This document shows positions 36,100 through 48,467 of a stretch of 64,000 nucleotides of DNA, piece by piece (position 1 is the stretch's first letter; the number at the start of each line of letters is the position of its first letter). The DNA is taken from positions 411,628,044 through 411,692,043 of the forward strand of contig NC_080671.1 in NCBI RefSeq assembly GCF_030247195.1, in the 5' to 3' direction. Source of the stretch: Topomyia yanbarensis. Lineage: Eukaryota; Arthropoda; Insecta; Diptera; Culicidae. The notes beneath the pieces were generated by a model. That model was not told where the DNA came from. It ran no database searches and saw only the letters and a list, made by a program, of their open reading frames with translations. The translations under genes were made by a program, and so were the position numbers.

Positions 36100-37480
36100 A
36101 TAAAACAAACATTACATTCCATTCTTATTGACTTTCATCTTGATCATTGAGAATTGATCCCGTAAGCATGTGTGAGTATTATGAAAACTAACCTCACTCA
36201 TACAGTCATACACGCGAATGCACTGGTGTGAGTGACTGCGCTCTCTCTATGTATTGGTTCTGGTTTCATTTCAGCACGAATACATTTACAATGTTGAATC
36301 CACCAATACATTATCAATAATAGGGTGGTATGTGTTTCTTCCGAGGACTAGTTGTATCATGCATTTTTGTCCCGGGGCAATGACGCTTTTTATGCATTAT
36401 ACCAGTTATAATGCAGTATTTGCATTCGAATCATGCGTATTAGTATGTGAATCATACGGGTCGCGTTTTGGGTGTAGATAAATTAGATTATCCCTTCTCA
36501 TTTAGTTGGTATGCTAACAGCTACCTGGAAATCTGGTCCCAAAAGTGTTCACAGCGTGTTCTTCTGCGAACTCCGTTCAGGAGAACTATGGTTGCAAGAG
36601 CGCTCTTATCGGACTTCAGCGTATTTTAACAGTATGGTGACGGCTTTTGACTTCAACTTAACAAAATATTTAATAAAAGCTAAAATAGTGACTGTTCTGC
36701 TCAGGCATTGTAATTCTCTCTCACTCACGCGAGAAGAAGCGTATCCGATGTCCCTCTTTTCCGAGATAAGATGAGTCGCAAAATTCTGTCTTCACAAATA
36801 GCGTGAGAATAATTTTCCGGATAAAATTCATTTGGTTTTTTCCTTCTCACCGGAGAAGGTGATAATATTTTAATTTCGTGGAAATCAATAAAAGTGTCAA
36901 AATATATACTTAATTTCAAAGAAAAGCTGCAAAGAAGTACGATAGACTTGTTTTTTTTTCGTGTTGTGGAATAACAACAGTAAGGCAGCGAGCACGAAAA
37001 GGATACCGTGATAAACTTATTCGCTCATTCTCCGGAGGTTTTATTTATCCGGAGAAATAACACGTTGTATTTACCCGGAGAAGTTGTGTGAGTGCCAATA
37101 ACTTTTCGTATGAAAATTTGAGTTTTTATTGTCGCAGTAGCAACTTATCTGGACGCATTTACTCATATGAGCGATAAATGGAATGCCTGGCTGCTATGAA
37201 ATTAATTTAAAAAACCACCACTAGGGCCAAGGAACCTGTTGGTGAAGGTAAACATAAACATAAACTATACAGTTCGAAACAGTAATGATATCTTGTCCTC
37301 TGCTTTATGCGCATTTCTAAATCTGCTGAATGTTTCCCTATCAACTTTACCCCTCGCGATAGTAAGATATTTATTATTCATAAAGCAAAGCCACATAAAA
37401 ATATTTATTCTAGAAAAGTGAAGAAGATATAATGTGTCTGAAGTGCCGTGTCTCATATTCTTCACCGTTATATGTCCGAC
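36100..37480. other. noncoding, no gene recognised
   Basis: Contains repeated TCTCCGGAGA/CCGGAGAA motifs between about 36840 and 37085 but no definable element. Open frames at 36254-36774 have no family character. Confidence 0.4.
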
Positions 37481-38350
37481 GTGGTATCCGGGCACCTTTT
37501 TAGGTTTCAAACAATGCAATTCTCATATTGTATCCATAACTGGAAATTGAAACTTTGTGACATCTTAGAACTTCACTAAGTCAAGCTTTTGGGTTAATAA
37601 TATTGATGATAGAGTAAGGAGGGAGTGAGGAGGGGCTCCTGATTTTTTTACTACGTAACAGGCTGACGTAGGTACCCGGGTACTGTTACTGGCTGACAGA
37701 TGACCAGCCTTTGAAAAGCCCCTAGTCCCTGGTCAAACCACGGGCACCGCCGGGGTGAACCTGGTCTCTTCTCTGGCTAACTCGATCGTGAAAGCACGAA
37801 GGCTTTCAGGGCTGGCTCCGGGGTCTACTTTGGGATCCAGAGTTCGGATAGTAGTAATTCCTCACTTTAATCTTATGTATTACTCACATTTGGTGTGCGT
37901 ATGTGTGTGTGCATGTGTGTGTGTGGGTGTGTGTATCGGGATGCACCCGTCTACACGTGGTCGGCCAACCCGCTGCTTGGAATGTGCGCTGTACTGCTCA
38001 TTGCTACTGTAAGTGACTGCTTTTGCGTTGAGAACTTCGGAGGGTCTCCCGCCCTTGACTGCATACGACTCCGAAAGCGGAATAAAGGGCCGCGAGTGCG
38101 GTTATACGCGTGATCCAATTAGCGAGTAGGGATCAGCTCTTGGTCCTTCTGGGAGATATTGTGTTGCCGCGTGTTTACTCCAGAGGCGTAGCTTGGAAAG
38201 AGCTCCAGCCCGTCGCAGCTTCGAATTTGAATGCGTCGAAAGCTGGAGAGCGTCCGCGGGTGTGGTTATATCTAATTAGTCGGTCAAAGCCCGAAGCTTT
38301 GTTTTGCGTAGTCCGAAATCAATCGGAAATTTAATGGGTCCTAGCGTGGT
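37481..38350 (+). other. GC-richer block, possibly retroelement leader; includes GT repeat
   Basis: The composition changes abruptly to GC-richer sequence with several short open frames (37755-38334) of no known family. A GT-rich microsatellite lies at about 37893-37935. The CGTGGTATCCGG motif at 37480 resembles CGTGTGGTATCCGG in the LOA leader, which is the only hint of a retroelement 5' region. Confidence 0.3.
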
Positions 38351-38625
38351 TTTGGAGAAGCATGGGGTTAGGTCACAACATTTTTCGCTTGTTGCAGTTA
38401 TATTTTTATCTTCATTTACCTGACTGCTATGGTTGTAGCACGTCTAATATACTTTGGTCTGATCTACCGGCTAGCTAATTTTCACTTTTGAAATAAAGCT
38501 TTCCAATAACGATTTTAAGCGACTGTTCACGTTGGTTGTCAAAATGATAAGACCTTGGCTTCAATAATTTACTCAGCTTCTCCCCACAAATGTTCCCAAA
38601 ATGGCATCATGTTAAAAAAGTCATC
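38351..38625. other. noncoding
   Basis: Short unique-looking spacer before a large foldback element. Confidence 0.4.
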
Positions 38626-40138
38626 GGGCTCACTTCTTAAATGAAAGGTTAGAGTATTAGGAGCAGTTTCTTCTTCGGAGTGGATTTGCTAAAACGCTTC
38701 CTACTGGTGGCGAATTTAGATTTTTTGAAAAATGGGCCGATTTTTTATAAAGTTTCAAATTTATGCCTGTTGAAGTGGTCCTGCACTGTCATAGATTTTT
38801 TCAGCATTTTTTTATTTTTCTGGAGATCGAAATGGAGAAGTTTGGTTAGTTAGTTTGTACAATTTTTGAATTATAAGAGTGGCAGAGCCAATAAAACTTA
38901 GCATAAAGTGAAATTTTTGGTGTTTTTCAGTATTTTTTCTTCAAAACTGGGAATCTGCAAAATTTTAAAAGTATAGAAAACACTTTATATAGTTGAGCCA
39001 AATACAGGGGCGCATTTTTGCCGAAGAAAGTGTATAGCTACGGCTTATGGGGTATGAGTTATTTAAGTTTTTGTTCGACAACCTTTGACATTTTTAGCAA
39101 TTCATAAAAAATAATACTGTTCCAAAATGTAAATCAATTCAAATGTGCTTTGACCACACATTGCTTTTCGGAAAATAGAAGAAAAATGATGAATAATGAC
39201 GTTTTCTATACGTCTTTAGTATGTCAGAACTAGGTTTAATGAGCATCTTATGATTTTTTTGTAACTTAAATTATAAAAAATAATGGTAACTTTGCCAATG
39301 ATGCCAAGTCTCTAATTAGTTTTCTCCATAATTACTTCTAGGAGGAATCAAAATAATTGCGTCAGAAGATGCGCTGTATTCTGTTGTAAAACTTTTTCGA
39401 GGATATTTGCCCCAAATTTGACTATTTCGGAGTTATGTGATCTAAACAGTAAATATCAGTTTTTCAACACTCACCTCACTCTTCTGCATTTTTCTTTACT
39501 TTAAAGTTCCTAACATGGAAATATGACCTTATATATAAAAAAAATCGTCAAATGCTCATAAAAACCGATTCTGATGTACTAGAGACAAGCGAAAAACGCC
39601 ATTTTTCATTCTATTTTCCTAAAAATAATATGCGGACTAAGCACACTTAAGTTGATTTATTTTGTAGAACAGTGTTATTTTTGATGAATATCATAAAATG
39701 TCAAAAGGTTATTTAACAAAAACTTAAATAACTCATAGCCCATTGGCCGTAGCTATACACTTTCTTCAGCAAAAATACGCCCCTTTATTCGACTCAACTA
39801 TATAAAGTGTTTTCTATACTTTTAAAATTTTGTAAATACCCAGTTTTGAAGAAAAACTACTGAAAAACACCGAAAATTTCACTTTTTACTAAGTTTTAAT
39901 GGCTCTGCCACTCTTATAATTCAAAATTTGTACAAACTAACTAACCAAACTTCTCCATTAGGGCCTTCAGAAAATAAAAAATGCTGAAAAAAAACTATGA
40001 CAGTGCAGGAGCACTTCTAGAGGCATGCATTTGAAATTTTACCCAAAATCGGCCCATTTTTCAAAAGTATTTTAGCAAATTCACTCCGAAGAAGAAAGTG
40101 CTCCTAATACCCTAACTTTTCATTTAAGATGTGAGCCC
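38626..40138. mobile_element. large foldback element, about 1.5 kb
   Basis: Left arm 38626 to about 39275 and right arm about 39525 to 40138 pair almost throughout, starting GGGCTCAC...TCTTAAATGAAAGGTTAG; inner blocks such as AACTCATACCCCATAAGCCG and TATACACTTTCTTC are mirrored with scattered changes. The loop is about 250 bp. No coding and no clear target duplication. Arm divergence shows it is not recent. Confidence 0.85.
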
Positions 40139-40955
40139 AATATTATATATATTACTTCGGAGTTTTTAATTTTAGGTTATGTTATTCCTAATTTTAACTC
40201 TTTTTACTTCTCTGGCGATTTTTTAACCTAATAGACTATAATTACTATCGAAAACAATGTGATAATATAGACGACATCAATAATCATAACCGCATGCCCA
40301 ACCTAACACGTATATACATGAAAATCATCATGAACGCTAGCATGATTGTTTTTGTTTGCTTCTCCTATAAGGGCTTCATAGGGTGTACGATTCGAAACGG
40401 TAACAGTACCCACAAATCCCAATAACTATGGTAATTTCCAACCGATTTTGATACTTTTGGGTGTTTTGGATTCAGAAACTCATTCACTTTTAGACTTGGT
40501 AAAAACAAATCGGGCTAATTCATTCGGTTCTCGGAAATCCGGATTTCCGGAAGAATGTTGCAGTGCTGGGACACCATTTGTGAATTTCAATGGAATCTTA
40601 GCAATATGGGTATCAAAATTCTTGGAACTGTATCAGTATCTTGTGGTTTTGGAACCATTTGGTGATTTGACCCCGGATCGGACAGTCCGGAGCTGATTCC
40701 CCATTCCATTTTTCAAACTACCATAGGGTCCCATAGCAATAAATAACAGACTTCCAAAACAATTTGAAGAGTTTTGATACTTATACTGCTAGGACATTAT
40801 TAAAATTTACAAATCATACCCTATTACTGGAACATTACTCCGGAAAATCCGGATTACCAAGAATCAGATCCATTCATCCGGCTCAATTTTACAGAATCAA
40901 AAAATGGACGAGTTCCTGAATCCAAAATATCTAAAAGTGTTCAAATCAGTTAAAG
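40139..40955. other. noncoding, no gene recognised
   Basis: Between the foldback element and a hAT MITE. The open frame at 40448-40696 has no family match; the CGGATTTCCGGAA-type motifs repeat weakly (40540, 40855). Confidence 0.4.
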
Positions 40956-41181
40956 CAATGTTTTTCAACCGGGGGTGAATTCACCCCCAGGGGTACGTCA
41001 GATTATGAATTATTCCAGGTAAATTTCAACTTATCCTATTATTTCAATCGAATTATTGACTCAATAATATAGAGACAATATTTCGATGGAAATATTAGGA
41101 TAATAAGTCGAAATTTACCCGGAATAATGCATAATGTTATATATCCCTGGGGGTGAATTCACCCCCGGCTGAAAAACACTG
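40956..41181. mobile_element. hAT-type MITE just upstream of the gustatory receptor gene
   Basis: 226 bp with ends CAATGTTTTTCAACCGGGGG and, reversed, CAGTGTTTTTCAGCCGGGGG, each followed by GTGAATTCACCCCC, a palindrome. Flanks AGTTAAAG and GGTTAAAA agree at six of eight positions, fitting a decayed 8-bp hAT duplication. Ends about 150 bp before the receptor start codon. Confidence 0.75.
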
Positions 41182-41334
41182 GGTTAAAAGAAGCCTGTTA
41201 AAGGTGTTTTTTTGTTGGACACATAACGGTTAATTACACACCATTTGTTAGATAACGATGCATTCTTATGATTAGGCAGAAACCGTGTCGGGGTTACATA
41301 CCAGCAAACCCACAATTAACAACCACACCTCAAA

Positions 41335-42743
41335 ATGCGCTGGTTCAACGTGGTCAGCTTTTTCGAGTCGCTGCGTCCGGTGTATCTGACCGCGAAAATT
41401 TTTCTACTGCTCTTCGAAACGGTCGATTTCGAGCGGCGTACATTCCGCCGGACACTTTCCGATCAAATCCGGTACGTTCTCACCTTAATCATGGATTTGT
41501 ACCTGACGCTGGTTGGCATCCGAAGCAGTGCCGCTTTCCTGAAACTTTCCGATTCGATCCTACTGAACGTGGGATACTATGGATCATTTCTGTTGACTTT
41601 CATCCTGGCGCTGGTTCTGCCAACGTGGCATGGTTTGAAAGCGCGGAATATTTGTGCACTGCTTGAAAGTGTAGCGTGTTTCGATGATGAGATAAAACTG
41701 CTCGGGTTCCGAATAAATCATCAGAAGCATCATTTTATCAGTACGATTGTCGTAAACTGTTCGATGTTCATCGCGTATTTTATGATAGGAATAACGACCT
41801 ACGCGTACTGCAACGAAAACTGGTTAAATTTAACGAATATATTCCCGGAGTACTGGATGGTTCTTCCGTTCGTCAGGACATCCATTGTAGAGGGATTATT
41901 TATTTGCTACTTTTGTTTGATGCTACTGTCCCTGCGCCATCGTTTCGCCGTTCTGAACCGAGTCATAATGTAATAAATTGAGCTTTTCTGTTACGAGCTA
42001 ATAACTACCACAGGTGTCCTGTTCCGCATAGGAAATTCTTGCAGACTACTCCCGAAAAGGATTTCCAGATACTCTTCGACACGGAAACATGCTGCAGAAT
42101 GATTAGAAAATTTGCCACCCTGCACGATCAGCTGTGCGATGCGATCAAACTGTTCAATTGCTGTTTTTCCACCCAGGCCATGTTTGTCCTGGCAACGGCT
42201 TTCGGATTTACGATATTCTCGATATTCGGATTGATCCATGCGTACGCGACAACCGTGGATGACAATATTCATCACTTGGCTTGGTCCACTATGTTCTACG
42301 ACGGATTCTACATATCGTTCATTATCCAGCTGGTGGTGTTTTCTGGCTTGATTCACGTAGAGGTAAGGAGTTGGTAATATTTGAAACAATTGGTTGAATC
42401 GTTTAACGATTGCAGTGCAAGCGGACAGCGCTTCTAATTCACAAGGTCATCTGCTACGGATCGTATGACAGGAAGGTTCGCAAAGAGTTGCGGATTTTCT
42501 CCCAGCAACTGTGTCACCACTCACCGAAGGTTTCCTGTAACCTGTTCGATTTTGACTGGACTCTGTTCTATACGGTAAATGAAGCCCCGTAGCCGGACTT
42601 GCTGGAGCTGAAATATTAATGTATTATTCATCTTGCAGATAGCCGGATCCCTGTCCACGTATCTTATCATATTGATGCAGTTTGATCTGATCAACTTCGA
42701 TTATGCAGAGTTGACTGATAAGAAAAAATCAACGCGTCAGTGA
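41335..42743 (+). CDS. gustatory receptor (7tm_7 family), four exons
   Basis: Exons 41335-41969, 42014-42362, 42416-42574 and 42639-42743 (TGA) join in phase to 415 aa, a normal length for insect gustatory receptors. The product is a multi-pass membrane protein of gustatory neurons, a ligand-gated cation channel subunit. Hydrophobic segments are clear in exon 1 (YGSFLLTFILALVLP near residues 81-95; TIVVNCSMFIAYFMIGITT about 140-158; a segment ending LFICYFCLMLL near 195) and in exon 2 (FVLATAFGFTIFSIFGLIHA, then FYISFIIQLVVFSGLI). The family signature TYhhhhhQF is present as TYLIILMQF at residues 388-396 in the last exon. All introns are GT-AG; the first is only 44 bp (41970-42013) and carries an in-frame stop, so it must be spliced or the gene is impaired. 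Start ATG 41335 follows CTCAAA and gives the usual short N-terminus. The C-terminal exon structure is typical for the family. I cannot name the orthologue. Confidence 0.9.
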
Positions 42744-44040
42744 AGATTGTACTTTCTTTATGGCTACTGCTGCACCAAAATCCGTATACTTGACTTTATG
42801 CAACGAGTTCTTATCAAAGCTGGTACAAATCATTATCACTGGAGCTACAAATATAGTTTGAATAATTCTAGATGGCTATTTTCATCGGCATAGTTATATT
42901 ATACGACGAATTTACTGAATGAATGATTGCAAAGGTTTATTTCTTAGCGTAAGATTTTTACCACCAAACGAGAAGTGTTGCTACAAACCGTAAGCTCCCA
43001 GTACCGAATGATTCCTGTCTCAATCCAAAACTTATTATTTTGGTTGACATCAAGTTTTTGATTCATACCTCCTATCCACTTCAATTCTGGTGATTACTAT
43101 GCACCGAGGAGAGCACTTCACACCAATTCCTCTCTTAAAAAAACCACCGAGCGCCGAGTCGGATTGTGGCCTAGGACACTACCTCTGTAACTGAGACCGA
43201 CACGACGCGATGGCAGGTGAAAAGCAGGAAGGAAATTCTTCCGCTGCACTTGATTGTTATTCACCTGGCGTGCGGTCGGAAACTCTTCTCGCTCATTATG
43301 AGCTTGTACAAACTGTTAATGGGCCATCTCTGCAGATGTGATGGAGACTCCCCTGCCTGGTATAACTACTCTCGGGGAAGGGGTGAGTAAAATTATACCA
43401 CACACACACACGTCCCGGTTGCTTTGCAAAGTTTGTCCACAGCTTGCCGGGGGATTGCTAAGAAAACCCCAACCGGGAAAGTTATAACGAAATTTCACAC
43501 CGAAATATTCTTTTGTACACAACTTCGGTGATGTGTTCAGCTTAACCTGTCGACTGTTGCTAATGACAATCATGTCGAGAGGAACAAAGAGTTGGCATCA
43601 TGATTCTCACTTTCGCAGGGGATGTTTTTCTGTTGATACAAGCTGAACTAGTTTGATAATGAGATTATTTGCTTTGCTTTGCTACAGGAAGCAGTATTAT
43701 TTATCAAACTAATTAATGGGATTCGCCCCTATTTCGCTGGAGCAGTAATCGGGGCAACAGACAGACCTTAACCAGAACCTTATCAGAAATATTCCACATA
43801 CCGACAATAATACCAATATCTTGACTTGAACTGTTGATGGGATGTGAACCTGTTCATTTTTAGATTGTTTTGATCAAACTAGAAAGCAAGCAGTGAAATA
43901 AACAGAACAGATTTTGCCTTGAGCACGGAACTAAACCGCTATATGGTAGGCACACGGATTCCCGAACTCTAGTCGATGCAGTGGTTACGACTCAATGACG
44001 ATGCTGTATCGTTAGACCGAAAACAGGCAGGCGGTTTGCT
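42744..44040. other. noncoding, no gene recognised
   Basis: 3' flank of the receptor gene. A short CA repeat at 43401-43411. No other exon was recognised; the minus-strand open frame at 43316-43573 has no family features. Confidence 0.4.
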
Positions 44041-44730
44041 CCGACCGGCCGGGACAGCAACGGTCGAGTTCTCCCTATTTACGTTGGCTGCTTCGGCAGC
44101 GGTCCTTAACAATTAGCTAGGGAACTAGGCTCTTTTGTTGGAACCTCCCTAGCGACGTTGGTGGAGAATCACCGGATTCTTTGCTCCCCGCAAAGAATCC
44201 CGGAAGACACCGCAGTGTTCTTCCCAGGGGGAGCCGTTGTCCACCCTGCTTCACCCTTCTTGGCTTGGCTGGGAAAGAGAGCAAAGCTCGTTCGGCTTAT
44301 CCTTCCCAGCGAGGGCGGATTGGTGCGTCTGGATCCTTTGCGGTTAGCCGGGGAAGCGAAAATTCCTTGATGATTAGCTTTCCCCGACGGCGATCCAGCA
44401 CCACAAAATAAACAAGCGCACAAACCACGGGCCGGCACTTTACGACACTATCTAAAAAACTCGATGGCCGCCTTCCTCATTCGACCCAAAACAAACACCA
44501 AAACCAGCGCCAAAAAAACCGTATCGCCGCATAGCTGTCATCGCTCTGTGCAGCATATCCAGCATACTTATTGCAGCAAGAGGAGAGCGGTGGCCTATCT
44601 AAGCCCTATGTTTCTTATATACAAACATAAAACAAAAATTACTACCCCTATCTGATTACACAAAACTGTTCACAAACGCGAAACTATATAAAAATTTACA
44701 AACTAAATGTGAACGGTATCGAACAGCGGT
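44041..44730 (+). repeat. GC-rich dispersed repeat (diverged partner at 63.6-63.87 kb)
   Basis: Shares, in the same order and orientation, GAAGACACCGCAGTG / AAAGACACTGAAGTG, GAGCAAAGCTCGTTCGGC / GAGCACAGTTCGCTTGAG, TTATCCTTCCCAGCGAG / TTATCCTTCACAGCGAG and CAAAACTGTTCACAAACGCG / CAAAACTCTTCACAAATGCG with 63640-63830. Probably an old transposon terminal or leader region; no coding domain is seen. Open frames here (44158-44438) are by-products of GC content. Confidence 0.6.
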
Positions 44731-45046
44731 GAGCATAACTTTAACGTAAACAATACACTCTACGGAGTGTATACGCAAAAAAGGGTATATTTCCACCCAG
44801 TGCTAAATTGTTACCCTGACGGGTTACAAGGGTAAGTAAAAATGGGTGGGTTTAATTTATTTAAAACACGAAACCGAGAAATGGAATCCCGAAAAATCCA
44901 AACCCGACCCGAATCTGAGAATTTCAAAACTGAAAACCTCCGACCCAACCTGTGTCTGATAATAAAATGTTTGAAGAACCCAAACCCGACCCGATCCAGG
45001 CACATCGGAAAACAACTCGGAATCGTGCAGTCAACGATCATGTGAT

Positions 45047-45785
45047 TAAGGGGAGGGTAAATGTTTCAGAGCGGAAAAATAAATACTTTTTTTTGCGAAA
45101 TTTTTTAGAACTTTGCGTTAGTAAATTTATCAAAACTTTTGTACATTTAGTGCCTCATTTCAATAACACACTGTAATTTTTCTATGCAAAAGTATCGTCA
45201 AACGACTCGGTGACGAAGCTTTTTGTAGAAAGTCTCTGGAAAAAACCTGATTTGCGGTGTTACCTGCCATTCAAAAACTACTTAACCGATTTCTTTCAAA
45301 CTTTGCATACCCATTCTATGTTAAAAATACCTAACCCCTACGTTAAGTTTTTGGAATAATTTTTCATTTAAGGGGGTGTTTACTCATAAAAAGGCGGAAT
45401 TTTTCGTGAAAAATGCTAACTTTTATTTAAAATAAGTAAAAAAAAACCCTAATTGAAAATTTATCTCAAAAACTCAACGTAGGGGTTAGGTATTTTGTAC
45501 ATATTGTACACATTTGTGTATGCAATGTTTGAAAGAAATCGATTAAGTAGTTTTGGAATGGCAGGTAACACCGCAAACCATGTTTTTCTGGATACCTTCT
45601 ACAAAAAGCATCGTCACCGAGTCGTTTGTCGATATTTTTGCATAGAAAAATTACAGCATGTTATTTAAAGGCATTTAAATTCTTACTATAATGTACAAAA
45701 GTTTGGATTAATTCGCTTCACGCAAAGTTTTAAAAAAATCGCATAAAAAGCTTTTTTTTCACGCCGAAACTCTTACCCCCTCTTA
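45047..45785. mobile_element. foldback element, about 740 bp
   Basis: Left arm about 45047-45372 and right arm about 45440-45785 pair: CTGTAATTTTTCTATGCAAA, AACGACTCGGTGACGA, GGTGTTACCTGCCATTC and CCTAACCCCTACGTT are each mirrored. Several indels exist, so arms are diverged. No coding. Confidence 0.82.
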
Positions 45786-45845
45786 AACGTCACTACCAAA
45801 CTCTGAGTATCGAATGGAAGGAAAAATGCGATCAGAATGTTTTAT

Positions 45846-46330
45846 TGAAAGTTGAATCTGCACAAGCCTTACGTTCAGAGCCAAGGACCAGAAGGAACTG
45901 CATAAGTACAAAGAGCAGAAGGCTCCAAATCGTGACGAACGGTTGGAAGGTCACGTGTCACGAAACTTTAAACCCAGATACTGACGAACCCTCATTATCA
46001 CATCATGGATGATGAGTATTACGTCAAGGCGGACTTCCGGTAGCTTCCGGGGCCACTGTTCTTCACCGCCCAATATAAGTTTGATGTTCCGGAGGAAGCA
46101 AGGAAGCAGAAACTTACGAATTTTGCCAAAAACTACATGATTTGGCAAGCGATCTGCTCATGTGGCAAACGAAGTGCGCCGTTCATGACTACCGGAACTG
46201 TAGAAGGGAATGTACACCTTAAGGAGTGTCTGCAGAAGCGTATGCTTCACCTGTTGAAGCAACACGAGGGCACTACGTTCTTCTGGCCGGATCTAGCTTC
46301 GTTCCACTATTCAAATATTGTCCTGAATTT
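45846..46330 (+). pseudogene. ITmD37E/mariner transposase, catalytic-domain fragment
   Basis: Reading pieces in shifting frames: LNLHKPYVQ-like start, KDQKELHKYKEQKAPNRDER (45880-45940), MMDDEYYVKADFR (46003-46041), FTAQYKFDVPEE (46060-46095) and, in one open stretch from 46137, MIWQAICSCGKRSAPFMTTG, then KECLQKRMLHLLKQHEG and FFWPDLASFHYS. The DDEYYVKADF and WPDLASFHYS blocks carry the first and second catalytic Asp of mosquito ITmD37E transposases. The last Glu region and the N-terminal domain are absent, and frameshifts occur near 45950 and 46050. Dead fragment; complements the N-terminal remnant at 7.25-7.7 kb but in another place and orientation. Confidence 0.78.
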
Positions 46331-47790
46331 AACTCTCTACTGCCCAACTCCATCTTTTGGCGGATTCTAGCAGAATCGCTGTAAAGTGTACAATACACGA
46401 TTTTGTGTTATCAACCCCACTAAAACCTCTTCAAAACATTTCTACCTATCACACAAATACATTATCTGCTTGTTGAAATCATGACAAAATTAAAATTTGA
46501 GTTGGAAGTTGGAAATTTGAAGGAAACGAGAAAAAACTATATTTTTAAATTTGCGTCTTCGAAGCACTTACCACTTTGACATTTAGGTCTTTATTTGGTT
46601 CTAGTTTTCTCAATTTTCAACCGACTTCAACGAAACTACTTGCAAATAGTCGAGAAATTATTCAAGATTTTATCTATACTTGTTGATCGGGTCTCAAAAC
46701 TGGTTCAGGCTTAACAATCTACAACTCATATACTCATACAACTTCTAGCTCGAAGTGCGCTTTAGCTTAACCTGAGGATAAATAAAAATCTTGAATGTCA
46801 ACCTTCTCAATTAATTTGAAGACATATTAGTTAGTTTTGGGCACCCTAGAAATGATCCCCACTTTGACGGTTCGGAACTTATCCAGGAAAGATTTGTAGT
46901 GATCAGTAGTATCGTAGCACTAGCACTGTAAATTGCCAAGAAGACATTAAGAATCGGCTGCGAAGTCTGGTGAAACAAAAAGTCAAGTGCCAAAGCTTTG
47001 TTTTGCTTTTGAATACGGTTCCAGGAGATATTGTAAATGACATCCACACAATACCGAGCGCGATGTCAAACTTCACAGCTCTCTGTATAGATTACGTGAG
47101 GGAACTGTAGCATTCTCTAGATTCCATTTCAGATTTCATTCGTGAATTTTCGGGATATCCTTCCGACCGATTCTATAGAACATTATGGAGAAAACATATC
47201 CGAAAAACCAACTTCATATAGAACATTTGCGCCAAAATATAACTGTAAAGTCATATTAAATTACAGCAAATCGATAATCAATAAATAAAAAGCATTTTCA
47301 AGTATCTGAACCCTTGCGGAAACTTTCCAACGGGAAGTGTGGAAACGGATTCTCCAGACTACCTGCATGTGTGAATATTACTATCACGCGCCATTGGAAA
47401 TAAAATGAACGCAACGATCAATGAACAATGTAGTTACATTTGTAGTCATCTACGTTTGTTGTGGACACACTAAGGGCCGATTTCTTCACACTCGCTTAGC
47501 GCTTAAGCCAGATTTAAACGTACTGGTGAACCTGGTTTAAAAGTTAAGCGAGGTTGAAGAAATCGACCCTAAGACTAATTGCGGGAATTCTAGAATCCGG
47601 TTAATCGAACCAACAATTGTTTTTTTTTAATATTCCTGACTGATCATTATTTATATATTTTATATTTCGATGCGAGCATGCCTGTCGCTTCAAAGACCAG
47701 ATAAGATGAACTTGACGTCTGCCTCATTCCAATAGGATCACCTGGAAAATATGCTGGAAAGCGCATACAAAGATCACAGACATCCATAGG
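46331..47790. other. noncoding, no gene recognised
   Basis: No coding or repeat signal that I can define. A short inverted match around 47471-47576 (AAGGGCCGATTTCTTCA... and its inverse GAAGAAATCGACCCT) could be a tiny MITE of about 100 bp. Confidence 0.4.
47471..47576. mobile_element. very short inverted-repeat element
   Basis: AGGGCCGATTTCTTCACACTCGC at the left pairs with GCGAGGTTGAAGAAATCGACCCT at the right, and TTTAAACGTACTGG with CCTGGTTTAAA inside. About 105 bp; a typical mosquito mini-MITE size. No target duplication determined (TAA on both sides). Confidence 0.6.
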
Positions 47791-48467
47791 TATTAGACCT
47801 CTCCACATTTTGAAAAAGTTTTGAAATATGCATTGGTCAGCTCAAATTCTTGATCTAGGTGTGAATTTAAGAACTTTCGCCAAAAATGGCTTAATTTGGA
47901 CATGATTTAGAGGTGTCTCTAATCAAAAATCGTGGTTTTGATATGTTTCTATAGAAAGATCACTTACATTCTGATTTAATAGGCCATACATCCCCACATA
48001 TCATCAAAAGTTTGTTCCTTAGACATATCTTAACATGTTTTAACAGGTGAGCATAGCTCTAATCGCACTAGAAAATTTGTTAACTGGATTTTCATATAGG
48101 AAAGTATATCAAAACCAAGGAAAATTAGTAGTATTTTTTCTTGGTTTTGGTATTCTTTTCTATATAAAAATCCAATTAACAAATTTTCTATTGCGATTAG
48201 AGCTATGTTCACCTGTTAAAACATGTTAAGATATGTCTAAGGAACAACCTTTGACGACATGTGGGCTTGTAAGGCCTATTAAATCAGAGTGTCAGTGGTC
48301 TTCCTATGGAAAAATATCAAAAACACGATTTTTGATTGGAGACACCTCTAAATCATGTCCAAATTAAGCCATTTTTGGCGAAAGTTCTTAAATTCACACC
48401 TAGAACAAGAATTTGAGCTGACCGATGTGTATTTCAAAACTTTTTCAAAATGTGGAAAGGTCTAATA
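47791..48467. mobile_element. nearly loop-free foldback element, 677 bp
   Basis: Left arm 47791 to about 48125 and right arm about 48139 to 48467 pair closely, starting TATTAGACCTCTCCACATTT and ending with its near inverse GGTCTAATA. The loop is only about a dozen bases. The two overlapping open frames near the centre (about 48030-48229) are mirror translations. Such a palindrome would be transcribed into dsRNA and is unstable in cloning. Confidence 0.88.

Noticed and set aside
48030..48229. Two similar 60-aa open frames on opposite strands
   Set aside because: Mirror translations of the two arms of a foldback element.
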